Source: Kocuria rhizophila
Lineage (GTDB): Bacteria > Actinomycetota > Actinomycetes > Actinomycetales > Micrococcaceae
NCBI RefSeq assembly: GCF_003667225.1
Contig: NZ_RCOM01000015.1
Location: 1 to 38,184 of the forward strand
Length of the DNA: 38,184 bases
Direction: 5' to 3'
Below the pieces are notes generated by a model. It had not been told where the DNA came from, made no database searches, and saw only the letters and a list, made by a program, of their open reading frames with translations. Positions 1 to 9,133 of this stretch are shown piece by piece (within the stretch, counting starts at the first letter, position 1; the number at the start of each line of letters is the position of its first letter). A program made the translations under genes and the position numbers.

Positions 1-59
1 GGGTGGGCCGCGGAGTCGCGTGGCGGCGTCGTCGGGCGGCCCCGGTAAGATGGCGGACC

Positions 60-1163
60 GTGGCTCTTACTATTGGAATCGTCGGTCTGCCGAACGTCGG
101 AAAATCAACCCTGTTCAACGCGCTCACGCGCAACACGGTGCTCGCCGCGAACTATCCGTTCGCGACCATCGAGCCGAACGTGGGCGTGGTGAACCTGCCG
201 GACGAGCGGCTGGAGAAGCTCGCGGAGCTGCACGGCTCGCAGAAGATCGTGCCGGCCACGGTGTCCTTCGTGGACATCGCGGGCATTGTGAAGGGCGCGT
301 CCGAGGGGGAGGGGCTGGGCAACCAGTTCCTGGCCAACATTCGTGAGGCACACGCGATCGCCCAGGTCATCCGCGTGTTCGACGATCCGGACGTGATCCA
401 CGTGGACGGCAAGATCGACCCGGCCTCGGACCGGGAGACCATCAACACCGAGCTGATCCTCGCGGACCTGCAGACGCTGGAGAACGCGATTCCCAAGCTG
501 GAGAAGCAGGTCAAGATCAAGAAGGGCTCGCCCGAGCAGCTCGCGGCGTACCAGGCCGCGGAGAAGGTGCTGGCGGAGGGTCGCACCATCTTCGAGGCCG
601 CCGGGCCCGAGAAGCTGGACACCGACAACCTGCGCGAGCTGAACCTGCTCACCGCCAAGCCGTTCATCTACGTGTTCAACGCGGACGAGGGCGTGCTGTC
701 CTCGCCGGAGCGCCAGGCCGAGCTGGAAGCGCTGGTGGCGCCCGCGCAGTGCGTGTTCCTGGACGCGAAGCTGGAGGCGGATCTGGTGGAGCTCTCCGAG
801 GAGGAGGCCCGCGAGATGCTGGAGATGGAGGGCCAGGACGAGTCCGGCCTGGACAAGCTGGCCCGCGTGGGCTTCTCCACCCTGGGCCTGCAGACCTATC
901 TCACCGCCGGCCCCAAGGAGGCCCGCGCGTGGACCATCAACCAGGGCGACACCGCACCCAAGGCCGCCGGGGTTATCCACTCGGACTTCGAGCGGGGCTT
1001 CATCAAGGCGGAGATCGTCTCCTACGACGACCTCATGGCAGCCGGATCCATGGCCGATGCGAAGGCCGCGGGCAAGGTGCGCATGGAGGGCAAGGAGTAT
1101 GTGATGCAGGATGGGGATGTGGTCGAATTTAGGACAGGGCTTACGTCTGGTGGTAAGAAGTAG
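60..1163 (+). CDS. ychF: Redox-regulated ATPase/GTPase YchF (OLA1 family), 3' end replaced by the inserted element
   Basis: A ribosome-associated P-loop NTPase of the Obg/YchF family. From the GTG at 60 the protein begins V-A-L-T-I-G-I-V-G-L-P-N-V-G-K-S-T, the usual YchF start with Walker A at residues 9-17. The reading frame stays open upstream to position 3, but that 19-residue arginine-rich extension is not family-like. At 367 residues it is a few longer than usual. The C-terminal TGS domain is intact up to G-D-V-V-E-F-R, where the family normally ends F-N-V; here the tail is T-G-L-T-S-G-G-K-K. The swap coincides with attL: the last 13 codons come from the mobile element, with codons (GAA TTT AGG ACA) unlike the rest of the gene. 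The native last codons lie at 18882-18903. The NTPase core should work; the effect of the new tail is unknown. Confidence 0.95.
   Translation: MALTIGIVGLPNVGKSTLFNALTRNTVLAANYPFATIEPNVGVVNLPDERLEKLAELHGSQKIVPATVSFVDIAGIVKGASEGEGLGNQFLANIREAHAIAQVIRVFDDPDVIHVDGKIDPASDRETINTELILADLQTLENAIPKLEKQVKIKKGSPEQLAAYQAAEKVLAEGRTIFEAAGPEKLDTDNLRELNLLTAKPFIYVFNADEGVLSSPERQAELEALVAPAQCVFLDAKLEADLVELSEEEAREMLEMEGQDESGLDKLARVGFSTLGLQTYLTAGPKEARAWTINQGDTAPKAAGVIHSDFERGFIKAEIVSYDDLMAAGSMADAKAAGKVRMEGKEYVMQDGDVVEFRTGLTSGGKK
1099..1146. other. attL of the integrated element (attB left half + attP right half)
   Basis: The junction lies inside the last codons of ychF. The proposed crossover dinucleotide is GT at 1122-1123. 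To its left is host ychF sequence. To its right is the element arm CGAATTTA-GGACAG-N5-ACGT (1124-1146), whose reverse complement matches the arm at 18857-18879 in 16 of 23 positions. The next 7 bases outward match at 5 more. The arm re-encodes E-F-R in frame and then supplies a new tail and stop. Seen directly: the dyad and the frame preservation. Inferred: the exact crossover base. Confidence 0.85.
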
Positions 1164-1199
1164 TCGAGATGGTCAGAGAGTTCGACGGCGGGTGAGGTG

Positions 1200-4097
1200 A
1201 TGACGCGGCTCACGGACTACCAGGCGAAGTACTACGCGCACGAACTGCAGCGTAGCTACGCGAACGATCACGTCGGCAAGCTCGCCGGGCTCCTGTTCGA
1301 CGCCCAGGTGGAGCCGAAGCCGCACCAGATCGACGCCGCCCTGTTCGCGTTGCAGACACCGTTCCTTCCGGGCGTGATCCTCGCTGACGAGGTGGGCCTC
1401 GGTAAGACGATCGAGGCGGGCATCGTCATCTCGCAGCACTGGGCCGAGCGCCGCCGCAGCATCCTGATCGTCGCCCCGTCGAGTCTGCGGCAGCAGTGGC
1501 AGCAGGAGCTCTACGAGAAGTTCCTGATCCCGTCCTCCATCCTCGACCCGAAGTCGAAGGACTCGCTACTTGCTGCTGCGGGTGGCCGTTCGGCGCAGGT
1601 GCTGATCTGCTCCTATGAGTTCGCGCTCCGGCACGAGACCTCACTGCTCAAGGCGTGGGATCTTGTGGTCGCGGACGAAGCGCACAGGCTACGGAACTAC
1701 TGGGCGGGTAAGACGAAGGCCGCCGAGGCGGTGGCGCACATCGTCAAGGGCGCACACAAGACGGTGCTGCTGACGGCGACGCCGCTGCAGAACAAGCTCG
1801 AGGAGCTGTACGGGCTGGTCTCGATCTTCGACCCGGACTATTTCTATTCCCTTGATGCGTTCCGGGAGCGGTACGTCAAGAACCGAGACCTTGGCGGTGA
1901 CGACGACCTGGTGGAGCGTGTCGCGACAGTCTCGAAGCGTACCTTGCGCCGAGATGCGGACAAGTACATCCACTTCACCAAGCGCCTGCCGCTGACGGTT
2001 GAGTTCACCCCGTCGCCGGATGAGGCACGGCTCTACGACTTGGTAAATGACTACCTGCAGCGCGACGAGCTGTTTGCCTTCGCCGGGAGTCAGCGCCACC
2101 TCTCTGCCCTGATCATCCGCAAGCGTCTCGGCTCGTCGACCTACGCGGTCGCGAGCACGCTGGAGAACATCGCGAATCGTCTGGCCGATGAGGTTGCCGC
2201 TGGGCAGCGCCGCGACGGCCGCGGCGGCCTCGTGGCAGCAGACTTCGCTGTCGACGACGAGATCACCAGCGAGGAACTGGAGGAGGCCGACGAGATCGAC
2301 GGCACGGCCACAGGTGCCCGTGCGTCGTCGTTGCCGCTAGACGAGTCGTTGCTGGAGGCGATGCGTGCCGAGGTTGCGGAGCTGCGCGAGTACGCGGCTC
2401 TGGCTCGTTCGATCACCGAAAACCAGAAGGCGGTCAAGCTTGGTGAGGCGCTCGATCTGGGCTTCGAGCGGCTGCGTGAGCTGGGTGCTCCTGAGAAGGC
2501 CATCATCTTCACCGACTCGACCAAGACGCAGGAGTACATCGCGCGCTCGCTGCGGGAGGCCGGTCGCGGCAAGGGGCTCGTTCTATTCAACGGTTCGAAC
2601 AACGGGCCGGAGCAGACCGCGATCCACCAGGCATGGCTGGAGAAGAACAGAGACGGCGACCTGGTCACCGGCATCGCCGCCGTGGATCGTCGCAAGGCGC
2701 TCGTGGACTACTTCCGGACTGAGGGCACGATCATGATCGCGACCGAGGCTGCGGCAGAGGGCATCAACCTGCAGTTCTGCTCGATGCTCGTCAACTACGA
2801 CCTGCCCTGGAACCCGCAGCGGGTCGAGCAGCGCATTGGCCGTGTGCACCGCTTCGGGCAGAAGCACAACGTCGTCGTCGTGAACTTCTCGAATAAGGTC
2901 AACATCGCCGAGCAGCGCATCCTGGAGTTGCTGACGAACAAGTTCCAACTGTTCTCCAGCGTCTTTGGCGCCAGCGACGAGGTGCTCGGCGCGATCGAGG
3001 ACGGGCTGGACTTCGAGAAGACGATCAGCGACATCCTCACCCGCTGCAGAACCGCTGACGAACTGGACTCCGCGTTCAAGGAGCTGGAGGCGCAGTACGC
3101 GGGCGAGATCTCGCGCGAGATGGCCAGCGCCAAGGCGAAGGTCTTCGACAACCTCGACCCCCACGTCCAGGATCGCCTCAAGGCCTACGACACGCAGTCC
3201 GGCGAGGTGCTCAACAAGTTCGAGCGCTTGCTGCTCGCGATAACCCGGCACGAACTCGACCAGCACGCCACCTTCGAGGGCGACGGGCGCACCTTCGTGC
3301 TGAACCGGACCCCGGTGAAGGACGCGCCGACCGGGCTCTACTTCTTCAAGTCCCAGCCGCTGGAGAACGCCCACCAGTACCGTTACGCGAGCCCGCTGGC
3401 CCAGCACGTCGTTGAGACCGCCAAGACCCACGACACCCCGGCACGCGAGCTGACGTTCTCTCTCGGCCAGTCGGAGCGTGTGAGCAGCGCGATTCGTGCG
3501 CTGGAGGGCACCAGCGGCGAACTCACCGTCAGCGTTGCGACCTTCCGTATGAGGGCGCGCGACGAGGATGTCTCCGAGTCCTACATGCTGGCCGGCGCCC
3601 TGACCGATGACGGCCAGTGGCTCGATGAGGAGTACGTCGCGGACATCCTCGACCTCGCCTGCATCGAAATTGGCGAGACGCGGGACGCGATCGACGCGGC
3701 ACGCTTCACGCCGCACCTGGACACTCGACGGGCGGAGCTGGAGAAGGAAGTCCAGGGCCGCAACTCCCGCTACTACGACCAGCAGGAGGAACTGCTCTAC
3801 CGCAATCAGCAGGATCGCAAGGCCGAGCACGAAGGCAAGATCCGCGAGTACCGCGCCAAGGAGAAGGAAGCCCGCAAGCTCGCCCGGCAGGCCGATGACC
3901 CGATGGAGCAGCTGCGGCTCAAGAAGGAGGCCCGGAAGTGGGAGCAGCGTGCCGAGGAGGCCGACGAGGACTTCCGGGACGCGCGCAAGAAGCTCCGCGC
4001 CGAGGCCGACAAGTACCTCGAACTGATTGAACAGTCGCTCCAGGGAACCCAGGAGACCGAGCACCTGTTCACGATCCGATGGCGGATAGCCACATAG
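1200..4097 (+). CDS. SNF2/HepA-type helicase associated with the type III restriction-modification genes
   Basis: A superfamily 2 ATP-dependent DNA translocase of 965 residues. Visible motifs: Walker A A-D-E-V-G-L-G-K-T near residue 62, D-E-A-H near 158, motif III T-A-T-P-L-Q-N near 195, a second RecA domain with Q-R-I-G-R-V-H-R-F-G-Q near 543, and a highly charged coiled-coil C terminus from about 840. The ATG at 1200 is preferred over an adjacent GTG at 1197; G-rich ribosome-binding sequence lies at 1187-1197. It is the first gene inside the element, 36 bases after the ychF stop, with no clear promoter of its own, so read-through from ychF is likely. Such helicases are often encoded next to type III mod/res pairs. 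A DISARM DrmD assignment was considered, but no drmA, drmB or drmC is present. Its role in restriction is inferred from position. Confidence 0.85.
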   Translation: MTRLTDYQAKYYAHELQRSYANDHVGKLAGLLFDAQVEPKPHQIDAALFALQTPFLPGVILADEVGLGKTIEAGIVISQHWAERRRSILIVAPSSLRQQWQQELYEKFLIPSSILDPKSKDSLLAAAGGRSAQVLICSYEFALRHETSLLKAWDLVVADEAHRLRNYWAGKTKAAEAVAHIVKGAHKTVLLTATPLQNKLEELYGLVSIFDPDYFYSLDAFRERYVKNRDLGGDDDLVERVATVSKRTLRRDADKYIHFTKRLPLTVEFTPSPDEARLYDLVNDYLQRDELFAFAGSQRHLSALIIRKRLGSSTYAVASTLENIANRLADEVAAGQRRDGRGGLVAADFAVDDEITSEELEEADEIDGTATGARASSLPLDESLLEAMRAEVAELREYAALARSITENQKAVKLGEALDLGFERLRELGAPEKAIIFTDSTKTQEYIARSLREAGRGKGLVLFNGSNNGPEQTAIHQAWLEKNRDGDLVTGIAAVDRRKALVDYFRTEGTIMIATEAAAEGINLQFCSMLVNYDLPWNPQRVEQRIGRVHRFGQKHNVVVVNFSNKVNIAEQRILELLTNKFQLFSSVFGASDEVLGAIEDGLDFEKTISDILTRCRTADELDSAFKELEAQYAGEISREMASAKAKVFDNLDPHVQDRLKAYDTQSGEVLNKFERLLLAITRHELDQHATFEGDGRTFVLNRTPVKDAPTGLYFFKSQPLENAHQYRYASPLAQHVVETAKTHDTPARELTFSLGQSERVSSAIRALEGTSGELTVSVATFRMRARDEDVSESYMLAGALTDDGQWLDEEYVADILDLACIEIGETRDAIDAARFTPHLDTRRAELEKEVQGRNSRYYDQQEELLYRNQQDRKAEHEGKIREYRAKEKEARKLARQADDPMEQLRLKKEARKWEQRAEEADEDFRDARKKLRAEADKYLELIEQSLQGTQETEHLFTIRWRIAT

Positions 4098-4108
4098 ACC
4101 ACGGGTCA

Positions 4109-4137
4109 TTCACAAACCCGACGCAAATTGTTAAAAT
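4109..4137 (+). promoter_or_regulatory. Sigma70-type promoter of mod-res
   Basis: TTCACA at 4109-4114 and TAAAAT at 4132-4137 are separated by 17 bases. Each box differs from consensus at one base. They sit in an AT-rich gap between the helicase and mod genes. Transcription would start near 4144, leaving a short leader before the mod ATG at 4158. This suggests mod and res have their own promoter, independent of the helicase. Confidence 0.6.
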
Positions 4138-4157
4138 CATGAAAGAGAATCACCCGA

Positions 4158-6038
4158 ATGACTGACGAGATCTACGAAACACCATCCACTACACCGAACT
4201 TCCAGACCGAGCTGGCAGCGCAGCTTGCCGATCTGGTTCCCGAGGCCATCGCCGACGGGAAGGTGGATGTCGAGAAGCTCAAGGAACTGCTCGACGGCGA
4301 CGTAGCCGATGGCAGTGAGCGGTTCGGGCTGTTCTGGCCCGGTAAGAAGCGCGCCCTGCGAGCGGCGCAGGAGCCGACCACAGCGACGCTGAAGCCCGAC
4401 TTCGACAACTCGAAAGACTGGGACACGACGCAGAACGTCTTCATCGAGGGCGACAACCTCGAAGTGCTCAAGATCCTGCAGAAGCACTACCACGCCAAGA
4501 TCAAGATGATCTATATCGACCCTCCGTACAACACCGGCAAGGACTTTGTCTACCCGGACAATTACAAGGAAGGCCTCGACACCTACCTCGAATGGACGCG
4601 CCAGGTCAACGAGGAAGGCAAGAAGGTCACGACCAACGCCGAGACCGAGGGTCGCTATCACTCCAACTGGCTGAATATGATGTACCCGCGCCTCAAGCTC
4701 GCACGGAACCTGCTAAAGGACGACGGACTCATATTCGTTTCGATTAATGACTTCGAGCAGCCAAGGCTTCGCTCTCTTATGGATGAGGTATTCGGGGAAA
4801 CGAACTTCCTCGCAACGCTCGTGTGGCTCAAGGGTAAGGAGGGCGGTAACGATAATGATGGTTTCGGCCGGCATCATGAATACGTCCTTTGCTACGCCAA
4901 GAACAAGTCAATCGGCGCTCAGTCGATCCAGCTCGACGCCAAGGATACTTCACGTCACATCACAACTCTTCCCGAAGCGAATCTCGTGCACGCAGGCGAG
5001 GAAATTTACAAAGAAGGGGAACCGTTTCAGCTCATTAATCTAAGCAAGCAGAAGGACTATACGGTCAAGATTCCGCTCGCGGACGGAAGTGAGTTGGTGT
5101 GGCCATCGTACGCGCCTCAGTCCACTATCGACGAATACGTTCGCGTCGGAAAATTGTTCGTCGGGAAGAAGGGAACCCCGTATGTGAAGTCATTCTTGTC
5201 CGATGAGGCAGAAGGCGCTAAGCCGAGTACCGTGATCACGAGTGAGTACGGCACCACGAAAGCAGGCGGGATCGCCGTACGGGAGTTACTTGGCAACGGG
5301 AAGCTGTTTAGCTATCCAAAGCCTCCGTCCCTCATGAAAAGAATCGTTGAACTGGCGACTTCCGCTCATGACGGAGACATCGTGTTGGATTTCTTTGCTG
5401 GTTCGGGTGCAACGGCGGAGGGCGTCATGAGAGCGAACGCTGCGGACGGCGGTCGACGCACCTGGGTCCTGGTTCAGCTTCCGGAACCAGTGGCGCCCGA
5501 TTCCGAGGCCGGTAAGGCTGGCTTCGCAGATCTTGCCGAGCTATCGCGAGCCCGTATTTCCAGGGCGGGTGACAATCTCAGCACGCCACACTTGCCTTTG
5601 TGTGCCGACGTCGGCTTTCGCGCATATCGCCTCGCGGACACCAACTTCTCGAAGTGGCGACTGTCGAGCGATGTTGACGAGGACGCACTGCAGCAGCATC
5701 TGCTCAGCCTTCGTGACAGCGCGACTGATGACGCAACGGCCGATGGACTGCTCACGGAGATCCTGCTCAAACAGGGCTACTCGCTGACCGAGGCGATCTC
5801 GCCCGCTAAGGTCGGTGACCTCGACGTCCGGCTCGTACGAGACCGGGATGGCGACGTTGCCGTGCTGGCCTACTTGAACGAGCACGTCAAGCCGACGCTC
5901 GAGCAACTCCGTGCACTCGTTGACGAGTCTCCGACGCGGATCATCGTGCTCGAGGACGCATTCCAGGGCGACGACGAACTCAAGACCAACCTTGCCCAGC
6001 TCTGCAAGAGCAAGGGCATTGAGCTCTGGACGGCCTGA
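4158..6038 (+). CDS. mod: Type III restriction-modification DNA N6-adenine methyltransferase (Mod)
   Basis: The modification and specificity subunit of a type III system, 626 residues. It transfers a methyl group from S-adenosylmethionine to adenine at an asymmetric site and gives Res its specificity. The catalytic motif D-P-P-Y-N-T-G is near residue 121. The SAM-binding motif D-F-F-A-G-S-G comes later, near 411, so the motif order is that of the beta class. Between them lies the target recognition region. A stretch at about 4720-5450 has visibly lower GC and different codons (TTT, AAA, ATT, AAT) from the rest of the gene, as expected if the recognition domain was exchanged by recombination. 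The res gene starts 2 bases after the stop, so the two are an operon. Confidence 0.93.
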   Translation: MTDEIYETPSTTPNFQTELAAQLADLVPEAIADGKVDVEKLKELLDGDVADGSERFGLFWPGKKRALRAAQEPTTATLKPDFDNSKDWDTTQNVFIEGDNLEVLKILQKHYHAKIKMIYIDPPYNTGKDFVYPDNYKEGLDTYLEWTRQVNEEGKKVTTNAETEGRYHSNWLNMMYPRLKLARNLLKDDGLIFVSINDFEQPRLRSLMDEVFGETNFLATLVWLKGKEGGNDNDGFGRHHEYVLCYAKNKSIGAQSIQLDAKDTSRHITTLPEANLVHAGEEIYKEGEPFQLINLSKQKDYTVKIPLADGSELVWPSYAPQSTIDEYVRVGKLFVGKKGTPYVKSFLSDEAEGAKPSTVITSEYGTTKAGGIAVRELLGNGKLFSYPKPPSLMKRIVELATSAHDGDIVLDFFAGSGATAEGVMRANAADGGRRTWVLVQLPEPVAPDSEAGKAGFADLAELSRARISRAGDNLSTPHLPLCADVGFRAYRLADTNFSKWRLSSDVDEDALQQHLLSLRDSATDDATADGLLTEILLKQGYSLTEAISPAKVGDLDVRLVRDRDGDVAVLAYLNEHVKPTLEQLRALVDESPTRIIVLEDAFQGDDELKTNLAQLCKSKGIELWTA

Positions 6039-6040
6039 GT

Positions 6041-9037
6041 ATGAAGAACAGCACAGCGAGCGGATCAGGATTTCAGTTCGACGCCAGTCAGCCGTATCAG
6101 TTGGATGCGATCGCGTCCGTGGTTGATCTGTTCGACGGGCAGCCGAAGGATGCGGAGAAGCTGGTCACGACCCTGCGTGGTGCGGCGGTGTTGCCCGACT
6201 CAGATCAGGCTGCGCTCGATATCGACCTCACGCAGGAGGTCGGCGCGGTCGGCAACAGCCTCGTGCTTGACCGCGACCTGGTCCTCGCGAACCTGCAGCG
6301 AGTGCAGGATCGCAACGGCCTTGAGGTGGCGCCGGCACTAGCGGGCGACGCGCTCGACTTCGATATCGAGATGGAGACCGGCACGGGTAAGACCTACGTC
6401 TACCTGCGCACGATCTTTGATCTGGCCGTCCGGTACAACTTCACGAAGTTCGTGATCCTCGTGCCCAGCGTGGCGATCCGCGAGGGCGTCAGCACGAGCA
6501 TCCGGCTCATGCGCGAGCACTTCGAGAACCTCTACAAGCCGCACGGCATCACCTTCGATGCCTCCATCTATAGCGGCAAGAGCGCAGAGGAGGTGCAGTC
6601 ATTCGCGACGTCCACGAACGTGCAGATCCTGATCATGACGATCGACTCGATCCGTGGCAACGCGAACACTCGCATCATTCACCAGACGCGCGACAAGCTG
6701 AACGGCCTGCGTCCGATCGACTACCTGAAGGCGACCCACCCGGTCGTGATCATGGACGAGCCGCAGAACATGGAGTCGCAGCTCTCGCAGTCGGCGGTCG
6801 GTGAACTCGACCCGGTGTTCACACTGCGCTACAGCGCGACCCACAAGAGGCAGCGCAATGTTGTCTACCGGCTCGACCCGGTCGACGCCCACGACTTGGG
6901 GCTTGTGAAGCAGATCGTGGTGGCCGAGGTTGCCCAGCAGGGTGCCGATGCGACGCCGTATATCAAGCTGGTTGAGGTGCGGCGTGAGCCGTCGTGGTCG
7001 GCCCGGCTGGAGCTGTCCTGCCGCAAGGCCGATGGCTCACTTGAGCGGCGCGTCGTGAGCGTGAAGCAGCACCAGGAGCTGTCGGATGCGCGTCTGACGA
7101 ACAACCCGATCTACGAGGGCTGGCGCATCAACGAGATGAGCATCGAGCCCGCCTACGTCGACCTCACCTCACACGGTTTCCTCTATGAGGGCGAGAGCAT
7201 CGGTGCCTCGGCTGGCGCGATCGACAAGGAGATGATCCGAGAGACCGTCCGTGAGCACCTCCGCAAGGAGTCGATGCTGCGCGCCAAGGGCATCAAGGTG
7301 CTTAGCCTCTTCTTCGTCGACAAGGTCGCCAGCTACCTGGGCGACGGCACGAGCAACGACGACGCGAGCGGTGACTTCGTGCAGTGGTTCGATGAGGTCT
7401 TCGTAGAGGAACGAGCAAAGTCTGCGCGCTACCAGGAGCTGCTGCCGCAGGCGCCGAGTGAGCTTCGCCGGGCGTACTTCTCTCAGATCAAGCGCGGCAA
7501 GACGACGACCTTCCAGGACTCGTCCGGCACGACCAAAGCCGATGACGACGCCTACGAACTGATCATGCAAGACAAGGCTCGACTGCTCGACGAGAACGAG
7601 CCAGTGCGGTTCATCTTCAGCCACTCCGCCCTGCGCGAGGGCTGGGACAACCCGAACGTCTTCCAGATCTGCACCCTGCGCGAGATGGGTGTCGAGACCG
7701 AGCGCCGCCAGACCCTCGGCCGCGGACTGCGCCTCCCCGTCGCAAAGACCGACGATGGGTACGCCCGCGTCGCTGACCGTGGTGTTGCGACGCTGACGGT
7801 CGTGGCGAACGAGTCGTACACGAAGTTCGCGGATGCGCTCCAGCGCGAGTACAAGGACGCCGGTGTCGAGATCGGGCGGGTGCGCCGGGCCGAGTTCTCG
7901 AAGATCCCGCTGCAGGACGAGAACGGTGCGCTCACCGACGACCAGTTCGGCTACCAGCGCTCCGTCCTCGTCTGGGAGCACCTCAAGGACAAGGGCTTCA
8001 TCGACAAGGACGGCGTTGTCACTCCGAAGTTCCAGCCGAACCAGCTCGGCTTCGACCTCGGCCTGCCCGTCGACTTCGTCTGGGCTGAGCCGATCATCAT
8101 CGAGCTGGTCGAGCGCGCGAACATCGGCAAGTATGTCAAGCCGGTCAGCAAGCGTCAGCCGCGCGTGCTCAACAAGCAGCTCTACTCGACACCGGAGTTC
8201 GAGGAGTTCTGGGAGACGATCAGCCAGAAGACCACCTACCGTGTCCGGGTCGGCCGCGACCAGCTGATTGAGAACGCCATCCGGGCGATCCGTGAAGCGC
8301 CGAAGATCGACGCGCTGCGTATCCAGGTCACCCGCGCCGGAGTCAAGGTGTTGCGAGGCGGTGCCAAGGGTGAAGAACTCGGCACCCGCTCGGCCGATCT
8401 CAAGGGCAGCTACGACCTGCCCGACATCATCACGGAGCTTCAGGAAGCCACCTCCCTCACCCGCAAGACCATCGTCGACATCCTGATCGGCAGTGGCCGG
8501 CTGGGCGAGTTCATCGGCAACCCGAACGACTTCATCGCAATGACGAAGCGCGCCCTCCAGAGCGAGCTGGCAAAGATCGTGGTTGAGGGCATCCAGTACG
8601 AGCGGATCGCGGGATCGGTCTACGAGCTGCGCGAGCTGCAGAAGGACGGCGAGGAGGAGAAGGAGCGCTTCCTCGACCAGATGTACAAGGTGCAGCACAC
8701 CCAGAAGACCGATTTCGACTACGTGGTTTTCGACTCCGACGTGGAGCGCCAGTTCGCGGAACTGCTCGATTCCCGCGAGGACATCAAGCTGTTCATGAAG
8801 CTCCCCGCCAAGTTCAAGATCGATACTCCGGTCGGGCCGTACAACCCCGACTGGGCGATCATCAAGCAGGAGGACGGCGAGGATCGGATCTACATGATCC
8901 GCGAGACAAAGGGCACGCTCGACGATACGAAGCTCCGGCCCACAGAACTCGCGAAGATCAAGTCGGCCAAGCGTCACTTCGAGGCTATCGGTATTGAAGA
9001 CTACGAGCGGGTGGCTCCTGGGGCGTGGGGCCTCTGA
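6041..9037 (+). CDS. res: Type III restriction endonuclease, helicase-nuclease subunit (Res)
   Basis: The restriction subunit, 998 residues, which translocates or slides on DNA and cleaves when complexed with Mod. Walker A E-T-G-T-G-K-T is at residues 112-118, the DEAH-like box M-D-E-P-Q-N near 240, and motif VI Q-T-L-G-R-G-L-R near 563. The C-terminal nuclease domain shows a PD-ExK pattern: Y-N-P-D-W near 934 and R-E-T-K-G near 955. All catalytic motifs are present, so the enzyme looks intact. It follows mod with a 2-base gap. A gap of 96 bases separates it from the integrase gene. Confidence 0.93.
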   Translation: MKNSTASGSGFQFDASQPYQLDAIASVVDLFDGQPKDAEKLVTTLRGAAVLPDSDQAALDIDLTQEVGAVGNSLVLDRDLVLANLQRVQDRNGLEVAPALAGDALDFDIEMETGTGKTYVYLRTIFDLAVRYNFTKFVILVPSVAIREGVSTSIRLMREHFENLYKPHGITFDASIYSGKSAEEVQSFATSTNVQILIMTIDSIRGNANTRIIHQTRDKLNGLRPIDYLKATHPVVIMDEPQNMESQLSQSAVGELDPVFTLRYSATHKRQRNVVYRLDPVDAHDLGLVKQIVVAEVAQQGADATPYIKLVEVRREPSWSARLELSCRKADGSLERRVVSVKQHQELSDARLTNNPIYEGWRINEMSIEPAYVDLTSHGFLYEGESIGASAGAIDKEMIRETVREHLRKESMLRAKGIKVLSLFFVDKVASYLGDGTSNDDASGDFVQWFDEVFVEERAKSARYQELLPQAPSELRRAYFSQIKRGKTTTFQDSSGTTKADDDAYELIMQDKARLLDENEPVRFIFSHSALREGWDNPNVFQICTLREMGVETERRQTLGRGLRLPVAKTDDGYARVADRGVATLTVVANESYTKFADALQREYKDAGVEIGRVRRAEFSKIPLQDENGALTDDQFGYQRSVLVWEHLKDKGFIDKDGVVTPKFQPNQLGFDLGLPVDFVWAEPIIIELVERANIGKYVKPVSKRQPRVLNKQLYSTPEFEEFWETISQKTTYRVRVGRDQLIENAIRAIREAPKIDALRIQVTRAGVKVLRGGAKGEELGTRSADLKGSYDLPDIITELQEATSLTRKTIVDILIGSGRLGEFIGNPNDFIAMTKRALQSELAKIVVEGIQYERIAGSVYELRELQKDGEEEKERFLDQMYKVQHTQKTDFDYVVFDSDVERQFAELLDSREDIKLFMKLPAKFKIDTPVGPYNPDWAIIKQEDGEDRIYMIRETKGTLDDTKLRPTELAKIKSAKRHFEAIGIEDYERVAPGAWGL

Positions 9038-9099
9038 GTGGGGGGTGCCGCAGAGGGCTTGTGGCCTCTTACTGAAGACGGGGTCGACTTTGACTTTCG

Positions 9100-9114
9100 G
9101 ACGTTACTAACGTC
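9100..9114. promoter_or_regulatory. Inverted repeat upstream of the integrase gene
   Basis: GACGTT-ACT-AACGTC, a perfect 6-base inverted repeat with a 3-base centre, lies 20 bases before the integrase ATG in the only gap between res and the integrase. Its size and place fit an operator that controls integrase expression. No clear -10/-35 pair could be fixed here, so the function is inferred from position. Confidence 0.35.
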
Positions 9115-9133
9115 AAGTGAGTAGGCTTCGTGC

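Noticed and set aside
3-59. A longer YchF start at position 3
   Set aside because: The extra residues are arginine-rich and unlike the family, which starts at M/V-A-L-T-I-G; the frame is open only because of GC content.
1200-9037. DISARM defence system
   Set aside because: A SNF2 helicase next to an adenine methyltransferase suggested it, but drmA, drmB and drmC are absent and the next gene is a type III Res.
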